Notes: generated by a model not told the origin, from the sequence alone. A stretch of 64,000 nt of DNA from Bacteroidales bacterium (GCA_013141385.1 JABFRB010000026.1:41944-105943), one strand, 5' to 3'. Numbered from the stretch's first letter, positions 8,646-17,460 are shown. Numbers and translations are program-made.

Positions 8646-8894
8646 TTATATAACATGAGTTCGATGTATGAAACAATATAATAAACAAATATTTACAAAT
8701 ACAATGTTTATGAATGGAATGCTAGAACAATGGAATATTGGAACTGGAGCGAAGCGGAACTCGACGAAGTCAAAACAAGAGGTTCGATTTTTGTTTATAT
8801 CTTCCATATTTCCAATTCCATTGATTCAAATAAAATAAATTGACTGATATATAGGTCAATACATTGTTTCATACATCGAACTGACGTTATATAA
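8646..8894. mobile_element. MITE-like element, copy A (249 bp)
   Basis: Imperfect terminal inverted repeats of about 32 bp begin TTATATAAC and contain AGTTCGATGTATGAAACAAT on the left and its reverse complement on the right. There is no coding capacity. The same sequence, inverted and about 272 bp long, occurs at 63124-63396, and both copies share the subterminal ATAATAAACAAATATTTAC. It explains most of the 574-bp gap between the multihaem gene and the small cytochrome gene. Confidence 0.7.
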
Positions 8895-9084
8895 AATATT
8901 TGGTAAGGATAGGATACTTTGAATCTTATAAATTGATGTTGTATCTGAAATAGTATTGCATCGTAAAGAACCATTTAGAAAATGTGTATAGAATGATTGT
9001 AATAACCTTTAAGTTTATACAAAATGAATAACGCAAATAATGTATTTAATAATTTATCTATAAATGGCTTTCTGAGTTTAGGTC

Positions 9085-9112
9085 ATAAAAAAGCCGTTCG
9101 TACATGAACGGC
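9085..9112 (-). terminator. Intrinsic terminator after small cytochrome c
   Basis: GCCGTTC at 9093-9099 pairs with GAACGGC at 9106-9112. On the minus strand the hairpin is followed by TTTTTT. Confidence 0.85.
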
Positions 9113-9143
9113 CTAAAAATAAGGATGTTAATGGAATATTAGT

Positions 9144-9548
9144 CTATTTTTTGAAAGTTCGCATGAAATTAATTATTTGCCAGATGCTCTCATCCTCTAT
9201 TTTACCTTCATATTTAGGCATTTCATTACGACCAGATTTAGTTTTAAAAAAAAGATCTGCATCAGTTTGAGTTACAAATTCGCCTTTTGAGAAATCACCA
9301 GGAAATGTGTCTAACCCTTTAGCCTTTGAGCCATCACCTAAACCAGTTTTGCCATGACACGAAGCACAGTTTTTATTATAAAGTGCTTTTCCAGCATTAA
9401 TGCTTGCATCATCAGATTTAACAGGGTTCTTCATGACTTTATACTTGGCTGGAACCTCCCAAGGTTTTGCCTTTTGTGCATTTGCAGTGAAAGTAATTCC
9501 TATTACTAACACCAAACTAACTAAAAAGATTTGCTTTGCTGTTTTCAT
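9144..9548 (-). CDS. Small periplasmic monohaem cytochrome c
   Basis: 134 residues from the ATG at 9546-9548; an in-frame upstream extension to 9590 would precede the signal peptide and is unlikely. The signal peptide ends near TANAQ, then a class I cytochrome c fold has CASCHGKTGLGDG near residue 63 and a distal-ligand Met in NEMPKYEG near 112. It is nearly identical to the gene at 9833, so the two arose by recent tandem duplication. It would shuttle electrons in the periplasm between the membrane complex and other cytochromes. It has its own terminator. Confidence 0.9.
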   Translation of the reverse strand: MKTAKQIFLVSLVLVIGITFTANAQKAKPWEVPAKYKVMKNPVKSDDASINAGKALYNKNCASCHGKTGLGDGSKAKGLDTFPGDFSKGEFVTQTDADLFFKTKSGRNEMPKYEGKIEDESIWQIINFMRTFKK

Positions 9549-9779
9549 AATTAATTCATTTTTAGGTTGTATTATACAAATTCCATGCAAATTATTGAAA
9601 CTTAACTTGCAATTTCAACATTTTTAAAACAATTTATCTATAATCTTTATCCGGTTATTATATGATTTAAGGGTTACAATGGATACTTATATTTTTGTAT
9701 TATTCCTTAATCAAACATATTTATCCAATATAGAGGAACACTTAAATCAAATAATTGTTTAAAGGTTTTTAAACAAAAA

Positions 9780-9809
9780 AGAGGTTGTCCTTAGTATTAG
9801 ACAGCCTCT
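9780..9809 (-). terminator. Intrinsic terminator after second small cytochrome c
   Basis: AGAGGTTGTCC (9780-9790) pairs with the GACAGCCTCT arm ending at 9809, with one G-T pair, and is followed on the minus strand by a T run. Confidence 0.8.
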
Positions 9810-9832
9810 TTCTTGTTTTGCAATAGAGTTAA

Positions 9833-10237
9833 CTATTTTTTGAAAGTTCTCATATAATTAACCATTTGCCAAATGCCTTCATCATCGATTTTACCTTCAT
9901 ATTTAGGCATCTCGCTACGACCAAATTTGGTTTTGTAAAAATGATCTGCATCGGATTGATTCTGGAACTCACCTTTAGAGAAATCACCTGGAAATGTCTC
10001 TAAACCTCTTGCCTTTGGACCATCGCCTAAACCAGTCTTACCATGGCATGAAGCACAATTCTTGTTGTAAAGAGTTTTACCTGCGTTAATGCTAGCATCA
10101 TCTGATTTAACTGGGTTTTTCATTGCCTTAAATTTGGCAGGAACTTCCCAAGGTTTTGCTTTTTGAGCAGAAGCAGTGAAAGTAATACCGATTACTAACA
10201 CAAGCAAAATTGCTGAAATTTGTTTTAAAGTTTTCAT
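9833..10237 (-). CDS. Small periplasmic monohaem cytochrome c, duplicate
   Basis: 134 residues with a signal peptide ending in TASAQ, haem motif CASCHGKTGLGDG near residue 63, and the Met ligand in SEMPKYEG. It differs from its tandem neighbour at 9144 mainly in scattered conservative changes (for example FKAMKNP versus YKVMKNP), so function is probably the same. It lies 54 bp downstream of the membrane-anchored protein gene that ends the NrfD operon and may be read from that transcript as well as from its own promoter. The separate terminators suggest the two cytochromes can be expressed independently. Confidence 0.9.
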   Translation of the reverse strand: MKTLKQISAILLVLVIGITFTASAQKAKPWEVPAKFKAMKNPVKSDDASINAGKTLYNKNCASCHGKTGLGDGPKARGLETFPGDFSKGEFQNQSDADHFYKTKFGRSEMPKYEGKIDDEGIWQMVNYMRTFKK

Positions 10238-10291
10238 AATCGTATTTTTATTATTTAGGTTAAAAGTTACAAAAATTATGCAAATTGTGGT

Positions 10292-11158
10292 TTATAGTAA
10301 ATTTTGTTCTTCTTTATCGTCCGATTTTTTAATTCTAATTAGACAGATGATGGCATACATATAGTGTCCCCAAACACCAGTAAGCATTATTGTTAGCGCA
10401 ATAATCATCCATGTTGGTGCGCCTTTTGTCCACAAAGCTCTGTGAGTAGTTGGAGCTTTATAGTTTGAAACTACGCCCCAATTATTTGAATATCTTTTCT
10501 CAACATTACCAAATGTTGCATGTTCTTCAAACTTGGCTACAATGATTATATTTCCATCTTTATCTCCAGGGATATCTGAAGGGAATTCAAGGCTAAGCGT
10601 TCCATCATCGCCAAATATACCATCGGCTACTGGAAGCAAGCTAAACATTCTTGTTACAAAAACATTAATGGGTTCACCTGTTATAGGAATATTTTTACCA
10701 TTTTCGATCGTATAGGCTTTAAGGGTGACTGTCTTTACGCTATCAACCAAGTCAAGGCTCATCTCAATCTTTACATCTTTTATTGATATCTCCGCAGAAA
10801 CAGCCTCAATTGAGTCCTTTGCAAAAAATTCAGATGTAAAAAACCAAGTTCCATCCTTTTCAAGCGATAGTTTATAATCGTTCGAGAGTATAAGGTTTGC
10901 AACACCTTTATCGTTTGTACTCACCTTACCAAGAGTATCTTTTTTTGAACCTATAAAGAATAAAATTTCTCTATTCCTTAAAGGTATATCCTTTCTATTG
11001 AAAGTATACGAAAGGGTTGCTTTTAGTAATCGTTGCTCATCACTATTCTTGAAGTATTGCAGCTGAAGGCTAGGACTAATAGTCTCTTGAGTATATCCTT
11101 TACTAATAAAGGTAAATACTATTAATAGAAGCAGAATGCTATATTGATGTAGTTTCAT
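10292..11158 (-). CDS. Exported, C-terminally membrane-anchored protein of unknown function
   Basis: 288 residues: signal peptide (about 1-23, ending GYTQ), a beta-rich extracytoplasmic region (about 25-245) with Ig/transthyretin-like phrases (STNDKGVANLILS, DDGTLSLEFPSD), one membrane helix (about 251-275) and a short charged cytoplasmic tail. No cofactor motif is visible. It is last in the NrfD operon, 6 bp after the NrfD gene, so a structural or assembly role in that complex is likely. No named family is recognised. Confidence 0.75.
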   Translation of the reverse strand: MKLHQYSILLLLIVFTFISKGYTQETISPSLQLQYFKNSDEQRLLKATLSYTFNRKDIPLRNREILFFIGSKKDTLGKVSTNDKGVANLILSNDYKLSLEKDGTWFFTSEFFAKDSIEAVSAEISIKDVKIEMSLDLVDSVKTVTLKAYTIENGKNIPITGEPINVFVTRMFSLLPVADGIFGDDGTLSLEFPSDIPGDKDGNIIIVAKFEEHATFGNVEKRYSNNWGVVSNYKAPTTHRALWTKGAPTWMIIALTIMLTGVWGHYMYAIICLIRIKKSDDKEEQNLL

Positions 11159-11164
11159 GTTGGT

Positions 11165-12478
11165 TTACTTTAGGAGTTCTTCTTCATCAATTTCTTGCAT
11201 CTCAGATATTGAGATAATAGGAGCTATTTTAGATACTAGCATAAATAGCATTCCGAATACAGATATACCTGCGAAGGTTAACGACCATTCGACCCAAGTA
11301 GGAGAGTAGATATTCCAAGCTTCTCTACTATCCTGAATAGGAAGGAAAGGAGTTTCGAGGGTTGGAACAACAATTAAATATCGGTTAATCCAAAGGGCTA
11401 TAAGCGCAATTACTGCAGAAATGGTAATATTTCTAATGGTTCTAAACCTTGGTAAACCTATAATAACAATAGGTAAAAGAATACCAACATAGTTCGCAAA
11501 GATGAATAACCATGAGTAATCGCTAAATAGTTTATCGATTAACAATGAATCCATTTTTATTGAACCATACCATTTTGTTAAGTAATCGCTAAAAGTAAAA
11601 TATCCGTAAAATGCAGCAATTACAATAAGAAGGACTCCTAGATTCTTGAAGTGACGAAGGGTAATATATTTTTCAAGGTTGTATATTTTTCTAAAAATCC
11701 ACATCAAAATAATCATAATTGCAGTACCAGAAAATACTGCTGAAATAACAAAATAGGGTCCAAAAATAGTGGAATGCCAACCTGGTTGAAGAGTAACGCC
11801 AAAAATCCACGATAGTACAGAGTACACAATAATAGCTATGGCAATAATCATGGTAGCCATAATAGTTTTAGCACTCGAAATAATTTTTTTCTGTGCAGGT
11901 GTTCCAGTAAAACCTAATGATAAGGTTTTGTAAACTTTCTTTTTCCAATTTGGGACATCAAGTTCTTTATAATCCCTAAGAATTGCAAAGTCTTCAATAA
12001 AAGAAAGGTAGAGGTATATAAAACACCCAACAAGGTCAGTCATAATTGCAATAACGTCCCAAGTAATAGGCGATTGAATTCTTGGATAAATAAACAGGTA
12101 GTAAAGTCGATCCAGACGACCAATACAGAAAAAAATAAAGAACGGACCAATAACCAGCGAAATAACCGTTATTAACTCGGCAAGTCGAATAACAGGTCTT
12201 CTCCATGCTGTGTGGAATAGGTGTAGTGCTCCTGATAGAATTGCACCAGCATAACTAAGACCCATAAAGAATATGAAATTCACAATAAACACACCCCAAA
12301 CAACATTGTCGCGCATACCGGTTACGATATGACCCTTGGTGATTTGCTGGATAAGTCCATAAACACCAACAGCAAAAATTATGAAGAAGACTGAAAAAAC
12401 AATATACCAGCTGGTACTTGTCTTTTCGATTTCGGGTGTTAAATCCTTTAGGAGGTTTTTATCTGTTTGCATCGTCAT
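11165..12478 (-). CDS. nrfD: NrfD/PsrC-family membrane quinone-interacting subunit
   Basis: A 437-residue polytopic protein with about ten hydrophobic segments, beginning SWYIVFSVFFIIFAVGVYG near residue 25. NrfD/PsrC proteins bind quinone in the membrane and pass electrons to or from a periplasmic four-cluster ferredoxin subunit, encoded immediately upstream (16 bp). There is no molybdenum catalytic subunit in the operon, which distinguishes it from polysulfide, tetrathionate or DMSO reductases and makes it more like Hmc, Nrf or Dsr-type electron-transfer modules. The direction of electron flow cannot be read from the sequence. Confidence 0.88.
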   Translation of the reverse strand: MTMQTDKNLLKDLTPEIEKTSTSWYIVFSVFFIIFAVGVYGLIQQITKGHIVTGMRDNVVWGVFIVNFIFFMGLSYAGAILSGALHLFHTAWRRPVIRLAELITVISLVIGPFFIFFCIGRLDRLYYLFIYPRIQSPITWDVIAIMTDLVGCFIYLYLSFIEDFAILRDYKELDVPNWKKKVYKTLSLGFTGTPAQKKIISSAKTIMATMIIAIAIIVYSVLSWIFGVTLQPGWHSTIFGPYFVISAVFSGTAIMIILMWIFRKIYNLEKYITLRHFKNLGVLLIVIAAFYGYFTFSDYLTKWYGSIKMDSLLIDKLFSDYSWLFIFANYVGILLPIVIIGLPRFRTIRNITISAVIALIALWINRYLIVVPTLETPFLPIQDSREAWNIYSPTWVEWSLTFAGISVFGMLFMLVSKIAPIISISEMQEIDEEELLK

Positions 12479-12494
12479 TTAAGGGATTTAATGG

Positions 12495-13463
12495 TTATCG
12501 AGGGCCAGCTTTTTTATATCTTTCCTTTATCTCATCTGTTTGATTATCGATACCTCTCTCAACTGGGAACATCCTTTGAGTAGGAGGTAAGTAAAATACG
12601 CTTGGTAATGTGCCTAAATCTTCACGATACCTATATCCACCTCGATCAGCAAGTAATTTTTTAAAGCGAACAGTTTCAACGCCATTGGTAACTGTATCTT
12701 CGTAAAGGTCTCCAAAATAAATAACTCCCATTGGACAAGCAGTAGCGCAACGGGGCAATTCGTTTTTTCTTGCTCTATCGGCACAGAAAACGCATTTACC
12801 AACCGTGCCCTCTATTGGTGGAATAGTTAACTCTGGGTCGTATACATGACCCTCAGGCATTTTAACTTCGGGATCCTTCCAGTTAAAAACTCTAGCTGAA
12901 TATGGACAACCTGTCATGCAGAATTTACAACCGATACAACGCTCATTATCGACTAATACAATACCATCGTGTCGTTTGTAGGTAGCGCCAACAGGGCAAA
13001 CACTTACACACATAGGTTTATCACAATGGAAACAAGGACGAGGAAACCAATAACGCGATGTTTCACTATTCTCCTGTAATAGGTATAGTTTAATCCACTC
13101 ATGGTCTTTGGGTAACATGTGACCTTCTTGACATGCATCAACACATTTTCGTGCATTTTTGCATTTTGCCAAATCAATAACCATGACAAATTTTTTACCT
13201 GACAAACCCTTTCTTGCCTCCTCCTTCATCTTATCGGTATCAAGTTTAACTGCTTGAATTGCCTCTTTAGGCACTTCAACTAACTTTCCATCAGGAGTAA
13301 GAAGTTTAACCATGTCGCCCGAATAAGAGTTACCATTATTCCCCTTTGCCAAGGAAAATCCTGCAACACTGGCAACTGAAGCAATACCCACCCCTATTCC
13401 AAATTTCTTCAGAAAACTTCGACGTGAATTGCTTTTTGTATCGTTATTGTTTATTTCGTCCAT
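12495..13463 (-). CDS. Tat-exported ferredoxin subunit with four [4Fe-4S] clusters (NrfC/DsrO-like)
   Basis: 322 residues. The twin-arginine signal SRRSFLKKFG starts near residue 12 and a hydrophobic stretch follows to about 40. Cysteine groups for four clusters are visible: CKNARKCVDACQ, CFHCDKPMCVSVCP, CIGCKFCMTGCP and CVFCADRARKNELPRC followed by ATACP. This is the DmsB/NrfC/TtrB architecture. It should sit on the periplasmic face, bound to NrfD, and wire it to the heptahaem cytochrome encoded two genes upstream. It is co-oriented with its neighbours at 16-20 bp spacing. Confidence 0.92.
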   Translation of the reverse strand: MDEINNNDTKSNSRRSFLKKFGIGVGIASVASVAGFSLAKGNNGNSYSGDMVKLLTPDGKLVEVPKEAIQAVKLDTDKMKEEARKGLSGKKFVMVIDLAKCKNARKCVDACQEGHMLPKDHEWIKLYLLQENSETSRYWFPRPCFHCDKPMCVSVCPVGATYKRHDGIVLVDNERCIGCKFCMTGCPYSARVFNWKDPEVKMPEGHVYDPELTIPPIEGTVGKCVFCADRARKNELPRCATACPMGVIYFGDLYEDTVTNGVETVRFKKLLADRGGYRYREDLGTLPSVFYLPPTQRMFPVERGIDNQTDEIKERYKKAGPR

Positions 13464-13483
13464 GTGATAAACTTTAATCTCTT

Positions 13484-14113
13484 TTAATGTTCATCTGATT
13501 CATGATACCCTGTTATCATCCCTTTAAAAAGGGTTGTTGGTTTACTTCCTAAGGTGCAAGTATAAAGGTGGATTACCAAAAAGATTGATAAGAAAAACCC
13601 TACTGTGATATGAAGAATATCTGTCATTAACAATCCACTTACCCCAAAAAGACCTTTAATGTTGATTTCAGGGAATAGTAATCCTAACCCAGTTATTATT
13701 AGTACAGGAAAACCTGCATACATTGCAAATACATAAGCAAATTTCTGAAGCGGATTAAATTTATTCTCTTCGGTAATAGGGAATGGATGTTTTTCTCCTT
13801 TAAACATGCCGAAAGCGTAAAACTTAAACTGCACCAATAAATCTTTCCAAATGGTTCTCCAATTAATCATATAATGCTTACCATTTTTAGTCATTACATT
13901 TCCAATAACGAAAATCATATAATTAATGGTGATAACCAGTGCAGCAAAATTGTGCAGAGCAATCGCCCAGTCGAACTCGATGATAAAGGAGTTTGTTTCC
14001 TTGTCGGTATATTGCATGCTAATCCCTGTAATGATTAAAACTAAAAACAGTAGAGCATTCAATACATGCCAAACCCTAATCCACTTTGGGTATAAATATA
14101 ATTTATGACTCAT
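13484..14113 (-). CDS. Membrane cytochrome b (formate dehydrogenase gamma / b561-type)
   Basis: About 209 residues from the ATG at 14111-14113 (MSHKLYLYPKWIRVWH). An in-frame upstream extension would run 66 bp further into the heptahaem gene and is less likely. Four membrane helices carry His residues suited to bind two b haems: WIRVWH near residue 14, LHNFAALVI near 55, the region around ILHITVGFF near 170, and IHLYTC near 187. Such proteins exchange electrons between quinone and periplasmic carriers. The start overlaps the end of the heptahaem gene by 11 bp, indicating translational coupling and a physical complex. Confidence 0.82.
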   Translation of the reverse strand: MSHKLYLYPKWIRVWHVLNALLFLVLIITGISMQYTDKETNSFIIEFDWAIALHNFAALVITINYMIFVIGNVMTKNGKHYMINWRTIWKDLLVQFKFYAFGMFKGEKHPFPITEENKFNPLQKFAYVFAMYAGFPVLIITGLGLLFPEINIKGLFGVSGLLMTDILHITVGFFLSIFLVIHLYTCTLGSKPTTLFKGMITGYHESDEH

Positions 14114-15113
14114 CTTCCTTGTGATTAACTTTAATAATTCTAAAAAAAACGTGAACGCCAATAATGCCAATAACGCCAAAAAGAATCAATAAACTGAAAC
14201 TATTTAGATACTCATTTCTATTGGCTCCTATAACATACGATTCGTTTAAAATTACACCGTTGAAGAAACCATCTTTTCGTTGCTCCTTCGATTTAAACTT
14301 GTAGAGCGAAGCCATCAATATTGAATTTTGTGAATGGCACTCATTGCATTTACGAACAGCGCTATCCTTGGGCATAAGCAAATGGTTAACAAGAATACTA
14401 TCATTCGCTTTTGAATGACATTCTATACATCTCACGCTTTGAAAATGTGCCGTTTGATTTGGTAGCCATTCATGTTTTTTAATAATATTTATCTCCTTTT
14501 TGTCCGATAAAAGTTGAAATCGGTCAAAGTCAGAATGACAATTCAAGCAAATACTGTTGTCGTAAGCAATTGTTTTGGTGAGATTTTCGGTATTTCTTAT
14601 TGAGATTTGGTAGGTATGAGGATTATGACATTTCCAGCAAGTAAAACCCTCCTTCTCCATTTGAAAGTGAGTACTTTGCTGATATTCTGCATCAATCTCC
14701 TCAAAATGATATTTAGCATATTTTTCATCATTCCCATGACAGTCTAAACATCCGTACATTGATTCCATTCTTAGTTCTCCAGCATGTGGAAACTTCATAT
14801 ATTCTTCTGAATGGCAATCTGTGCACTTAAAATTTTTATGGTTTGATTTATAGAAAAGATCACGATTAATAAACCTTTCTATATACATATTATGCCTTAT
14901 TGTAGTTCCTTGGGCTTCATTGATGTACTCGTAAAATTTTTCACCATGACATTTAAAACAACCCTCGTTTTCCTTGTAAAACTTCGAAACAAAGTTTGTT
15001 GTGTCGGCTGGTCTCCACTCTTCCTTTTTTGGTTTAAAGGCAAAAGAAATACTGGCGAGCATAAAACTCACCAGTACCATTAATATTGTTGTTCTGAATA
15101 TCTTAAAATACAT
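14103..15113 (-). CDS. Heptahaem c-type cytochrome, C-terminally membrane anchored
   Basis: 336 residues with a signal peptide (about 1-25) and seven CxxCH motifs: CFKCH, CTDCH, CLDCH, CWKCH, CLNCH, CIECH and CNECH. A single hydrophobic helix near residues 304-323 anchors the C-terminus. Many spaced His residues could be the second axial ligands. The order of genes (heptahaem, cytochrome b, ferredoxin, NrfD) suggests it is the periplasmic electron outlet or inlet of a quinone-linked complex. The family is not one of the standard nitrite or sulfite reductases, and no CxxCK motif is seen. Confidence 0.88.
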   Translation of the reverse strand: MYFKIFRTTILMVLVSFMLASISFAFKPKKEEWRPADTTNFVSKFYKENEGCFKCHGEKFYEYINEAQGTTIRHNMYIERFINRDLFYKSNHKNFKCTDCHSEEYMKFPHAGELRMESMYGCLDCHGNDEKYAKYHFEEIDAEYQQSTHFQMEKEGFTCWKCHNPHTYQISIRNTENLTKTIAYDNSICLNCHSDFDRFQLLSDKKEINIIKKHEWLPNQTAHFQSVRCIECHSKANDSILVNHLLMPKDSAVRKCNECHSQNSILMASLYKFKSKEQRKDGFFNGVILNESYVIGANRNEYLNSFSLLILFGVIGIIGVHVFFRIIKVNHKEDES

Positions 15114-15131
15114 TCCTTCGAATTATTATGA

Positions 15132-16010
15132 TTAGAACCTTACAGTAATATTAAATCCAAAAAGGTATTTTCTCTTTTTGAAATCGTTGGTGTTGTAGAG
15201 CAAATCATACTGACCATTAATTCTGTCGAAATTAGCTACAAATACCTGAAAACAGTGGGTTGCAGTTCCAATTTCCCAACCAAGGGTAACATTTGGTAAA
15301 GGTTGTTTGGTTGTATAACTGCCATTTACTTGAACAGAGTCTTGTTTAGTAATCAATTGATCATATTCAAATATAACTGAATGCGATCCGAATACTTTGT
15401 AACGACCACCAGCAGAGATAGATAAATTCATATTCTTATACCCAGTTGGAACAGAATTAAAATAAAAGAAAGTTGGGGCTAATTGGAATGAGAATTTATC
15501 GCTGAATTTTCGAGCAATAATAAGTTGGTGTAGATATGAAAATCTATGCATCTCTTTAAACCTGTTGGTTGGACCAAATGCACCTGAACTTGAATCTCTT
15601 AAATTTGCAGATAAATTTCCAAAGTATGTTAGGGTAATAGGCATACTATTAGATTTAGTTTGCTGTAAAATCTTATATTTCCAAGTAATATCAACTAGTT
15701 GATTGGTTCTTGTTGTTCCTATTCCTACCATTATTTTATCAGTAATACCATAGTTCAAGCCTAAACGGGTGTTAGCGGAACCGAAAATACCATAAAGATT
15801 ATGAATATTCTCAATCAAACTAAACCTGTGCTGTATTTGAAGTTCTAAAGCTCCCTTAAATGGAGTTATTACCGTTTGATTGTCAATTAATGTAACGGCT
15901 TCAAAAGTATTTTTTACAGGTTTATCCTCGTTTTGAGTTTGTTCTTCTTCTTGGCAAAATGCTGGTGCAATAAAAGCCAGCATCAATAGGGTAAAAAGAA
16001 TCTTTTTCAT
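15132..16010 (-). CDS. Outer-membrane beta-barrel protein (DUF5777-like)
   Basis: About 292 residues from the ATG at 16008-16010; the signal peptide MKKILFTLLMLAFIAPAFCQ supports this start over the longer frame to 16055. After an acidic linker, alternating amphipathic strands continue to the end, which closes with an aromatic strand (FGFNITVRF) typical of barrel proteins. The size and its place beside a CxxCH lipoprotein and a multihaem cytochrome match the DUF5777 family as I recall it. It could be the pore component of a porin-cytochrome conduit, but this is an inference from context only. Confidence 0.65.
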   Translation of the reverse strand: MKKILFTLLMLAFIAPAFCQEEEQTQNEDKPVKNTFEAVTLIDNQTVITPFKGALELQIQHRFSLIENIHNLYGIFGSANTRLGLNYGITDKIMVGIGTTRTNQLVDITWKYKILQQTKSNSMPITLTYFGNLSANLRDSSSGAFGPTNRFKEMHRFSYLHQLIIARKFSDKFSFQLAPTFFYFNSVPTGYKNMNLSISAGGRYKVFGSHSVIFEYDQLITKQDSVQVNGSYTTKQPLPNVTLGWEIGTATHCFQVFVANFDRINGQYDLLYNTNDFKKRKYLFGFNITVRF

Positions 16011-16035
16011 GTTTTGTATGTTTAGATTAATTAAT

Positions 16036-16428
16036 TTACTTAGTTCCAATATCATTAGTTGCCCCTTGTTTTATCCAAGCGTAGATTGTATTGCGATCTT
16101 CAATAGAACATCTTGTCTCATGTGAACCAGTGGTGAGTTTCGTGTATATTAAACTTGATTCTGGATTTCCAGAGGTTAAGAATTTTGCAGTGTTTATTGA
16201 AGTCCAAGTTGTCGTAGCATCAGTAAAATTAAGGCCTCCGCTCTTATGACAACTAAAACAATTGCTCTTAAATATAGGTGCGATCTCGTTTTGGAAACTA
16301 ATTGGAGTAGTAAGGTCAATTTTGGGTGGATCGTAAACGTATTTCTCGCACGAAACAAATGCAGTTGCTGAGAATGCTAGAATAACAGCAACTAAAATCT
16401 GTCTTGTTAGTACTATTTTCTGATTCAT
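16036..16428 (-). CDS. Monohaem lipoprotein (planctomycete-type cytochrome c-like)
   Basis: 130 residues with a lipobox near residue 27 (ATAFVSC) and one haem motif CFSCH near residue 58, in the context FQNEIAPIFKSNCFSCHKSGGLNF. That context is typical of small haem domains fused to, or near, outer-membrane proteins in Bacteroidota. It ends with IYAWIKQGA, a common C-terminal helix of such domains. It is the first gene of the operon running to 10292, and an FNR-like box lies about 110 bp upstream. Probably it is an outer-membrane electron-entry partner of the barrel encoded next. Confidence 0.85.
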   Translation of the reverse strand: MNQKIVLTRQILVAVILAFSATAFVSCEKYVYDPPKIDLTTPISFQNEIAPIFKSNCFSCHKSGGLNFTDATTTWTSINTAKFLTSGNPESSLIYTKLTTGSHETRCSIEDRNTIYAWIKQGATNDIGTK

Positions 16429-16536
16429 AGTTAAATTATATTAATTTGATTCAAAGGTATCAGATATTAGTATTTAGAAGGTGTTGAGATCGCAACTATT
16501 TGCTTGCCTTGATGATGCTATTTGTCATTTTTAGAA

Positions 16537-16550
16537 ATGATATATATCAA
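16537..16550. promoter_or_regulatory. FNR-like palindrome ATGAT-ATAT-ATCAA
   Basis: It sits in the 324-bp divergent gap between the cytochrome/NrfD operon (start 16428, minus) and the zinc-ribbon gene (start 16753, plus), closer to the operon. The rest of the gap is AT-rich with no other recognised feature. Confidence 0.55.
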
Positions 16551-16752
16551 TTTTAAAAATGATAATTTATTTTTTCTGCACTCGCAAATAATTATTAAAT
16601 ATAATTAGAAATGCCTATTTTATTGAGAAAAGACAGATTTACATAGTCAGATTTAGTTTTTATTGGACAATTTTAATCTTTGTTTTAGAATGTGCTTATT
16701 GTAAATTGTATCGATAATTTTATTTCTAATAATTATTAAATAGAGAAATATT

Positions 16753-17163
16753 ATGGCAAATGATTACTTGTGTCCAATTTGTAGAGGTCAATTGAGAATT
16801 GAAAATTCTCTTGTTATCTCGGTAAAATCAAAATCTAATAAAAAAGGGTTAATCTTTTTAAATCCTGAGATAGGTAATTACGGAAAAATCTCCCATCCAT
16901 CATTTGAAATAGTTGAAGGTGATGAGTATACTGTGTTTTGTCCAATTTGTCATGCAACCTTGAATAGAGAGGAGAATCCTCACATCTTAAAAATGTATAT
17001 GGTTGACAATACAGGTGCTCAGTCCGAAGTATTTTTTTCTGTGATAGTAGGTGAAAGGTGCACGTATGTTGTTAAAGGTAAAGAAATGCAGGAAACTGGA
17101 CCAGATCAAAAACTTTATGAGAAGTATTTTGATATACCTGAAGTAGATCGTAAATATCTATAA
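16753..17163 (+). CDS. Small zinc-ribbon-like protein of unknown function
   Basis: 136 residues, no signal peptide. Two CPIC knuckles (YLCPICRG near residue 6 and VFCPICHA near residue 60) form a likely rubredoxin- or zinc-ribbon-type metal site. The spacing of more than 50 residues between knuckles contains a basic loop (KSKSNKKG) and a beta hairpin. The C-terminus is charged (KLYEKYFDIPEVDRKYL). It stands alone, transcribed away from the cytochrome operon and towards the converging hydrogenase operon. No family is recognised; metal binding is inferred from the cysteines. Confidence 0.65.
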   Translation: MANDYLCPICRGQLRIENSLVISVKSKSNKKGLIFLNPEIGNYGKISHPSFEIVEGDEYTVFCPICHATLNREENPHILKMYMVDNTGAQSEVFFSVIVGERCTYVVKGKEMQETGPDQKLYEKYFDIPEVDRKYL

Positions 17164-17280
17164 TGGTTTTAATCGAATAAATGGTATATATGCCAAAAAT
17201 AGTTGTTAAAAACTCATACACCTCTTGTTCTTATTGAGTTTACTGATACTCTATTGGAGGGTGTTTCAATAGATGATGAA

Positions 17281-17339
17281 AAAAATTTCTTTAAACCTCT
17301 CCACCCATTTGTGAGAGAGGATTTCTAAAGAAATTTTTA
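17281..17339. repeat. Long inverted repeat downstream of zinc-ribbon gene
   Basis: AAAAATTTCTTTA at 17281-17293 is the reverse complement of TAAAGAAATTTTT at 17327-17339. An inner CTCTC/GAGAG pair strengthens the stem. It may act as a terminator or RNA stabiliser. Confidence 0.6.
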
Positions 17340-17413
17340 TGAGATAAAAACAAAATCACCAACTAATTTTGGCATTATTACCAATAAATAATGTTCATGG
17401 TTTGATATTAACT

Positions 17414-17443
17414 AAAAAAGGGCGACAATTGTCACCCTTTTTG
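17414..17443. terminator. Bidirectional terminator between zinc-ribbon gene and hydA
   Basis: AAAAAGGGCGACAA pairs with TTGTCACCCTTTTT (one G-T pair) around a central AATT. T runs lie on both sides, 18 bp past the hydA stop. Confidence 0.85.
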
Positions 17444-17460
17444 TTAGTAAAACACTTATA

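Noticed and set aside
10292..13463. Polysulfide, tetrathionate or DMSO reductase operon
   Set aside because: NrfD and the four-cluster ferredoxin are present, but no molybdopterin catalytic subunit is found anywhere near.
14103..15113. Cytochrome c nitrite reductase (NrfA) or octahaem reductase
   Set aside because: Seven CxxCH motifs without a CxxCK or a matching catalytic haem arrangement, and a C-terminal membrane anchor.
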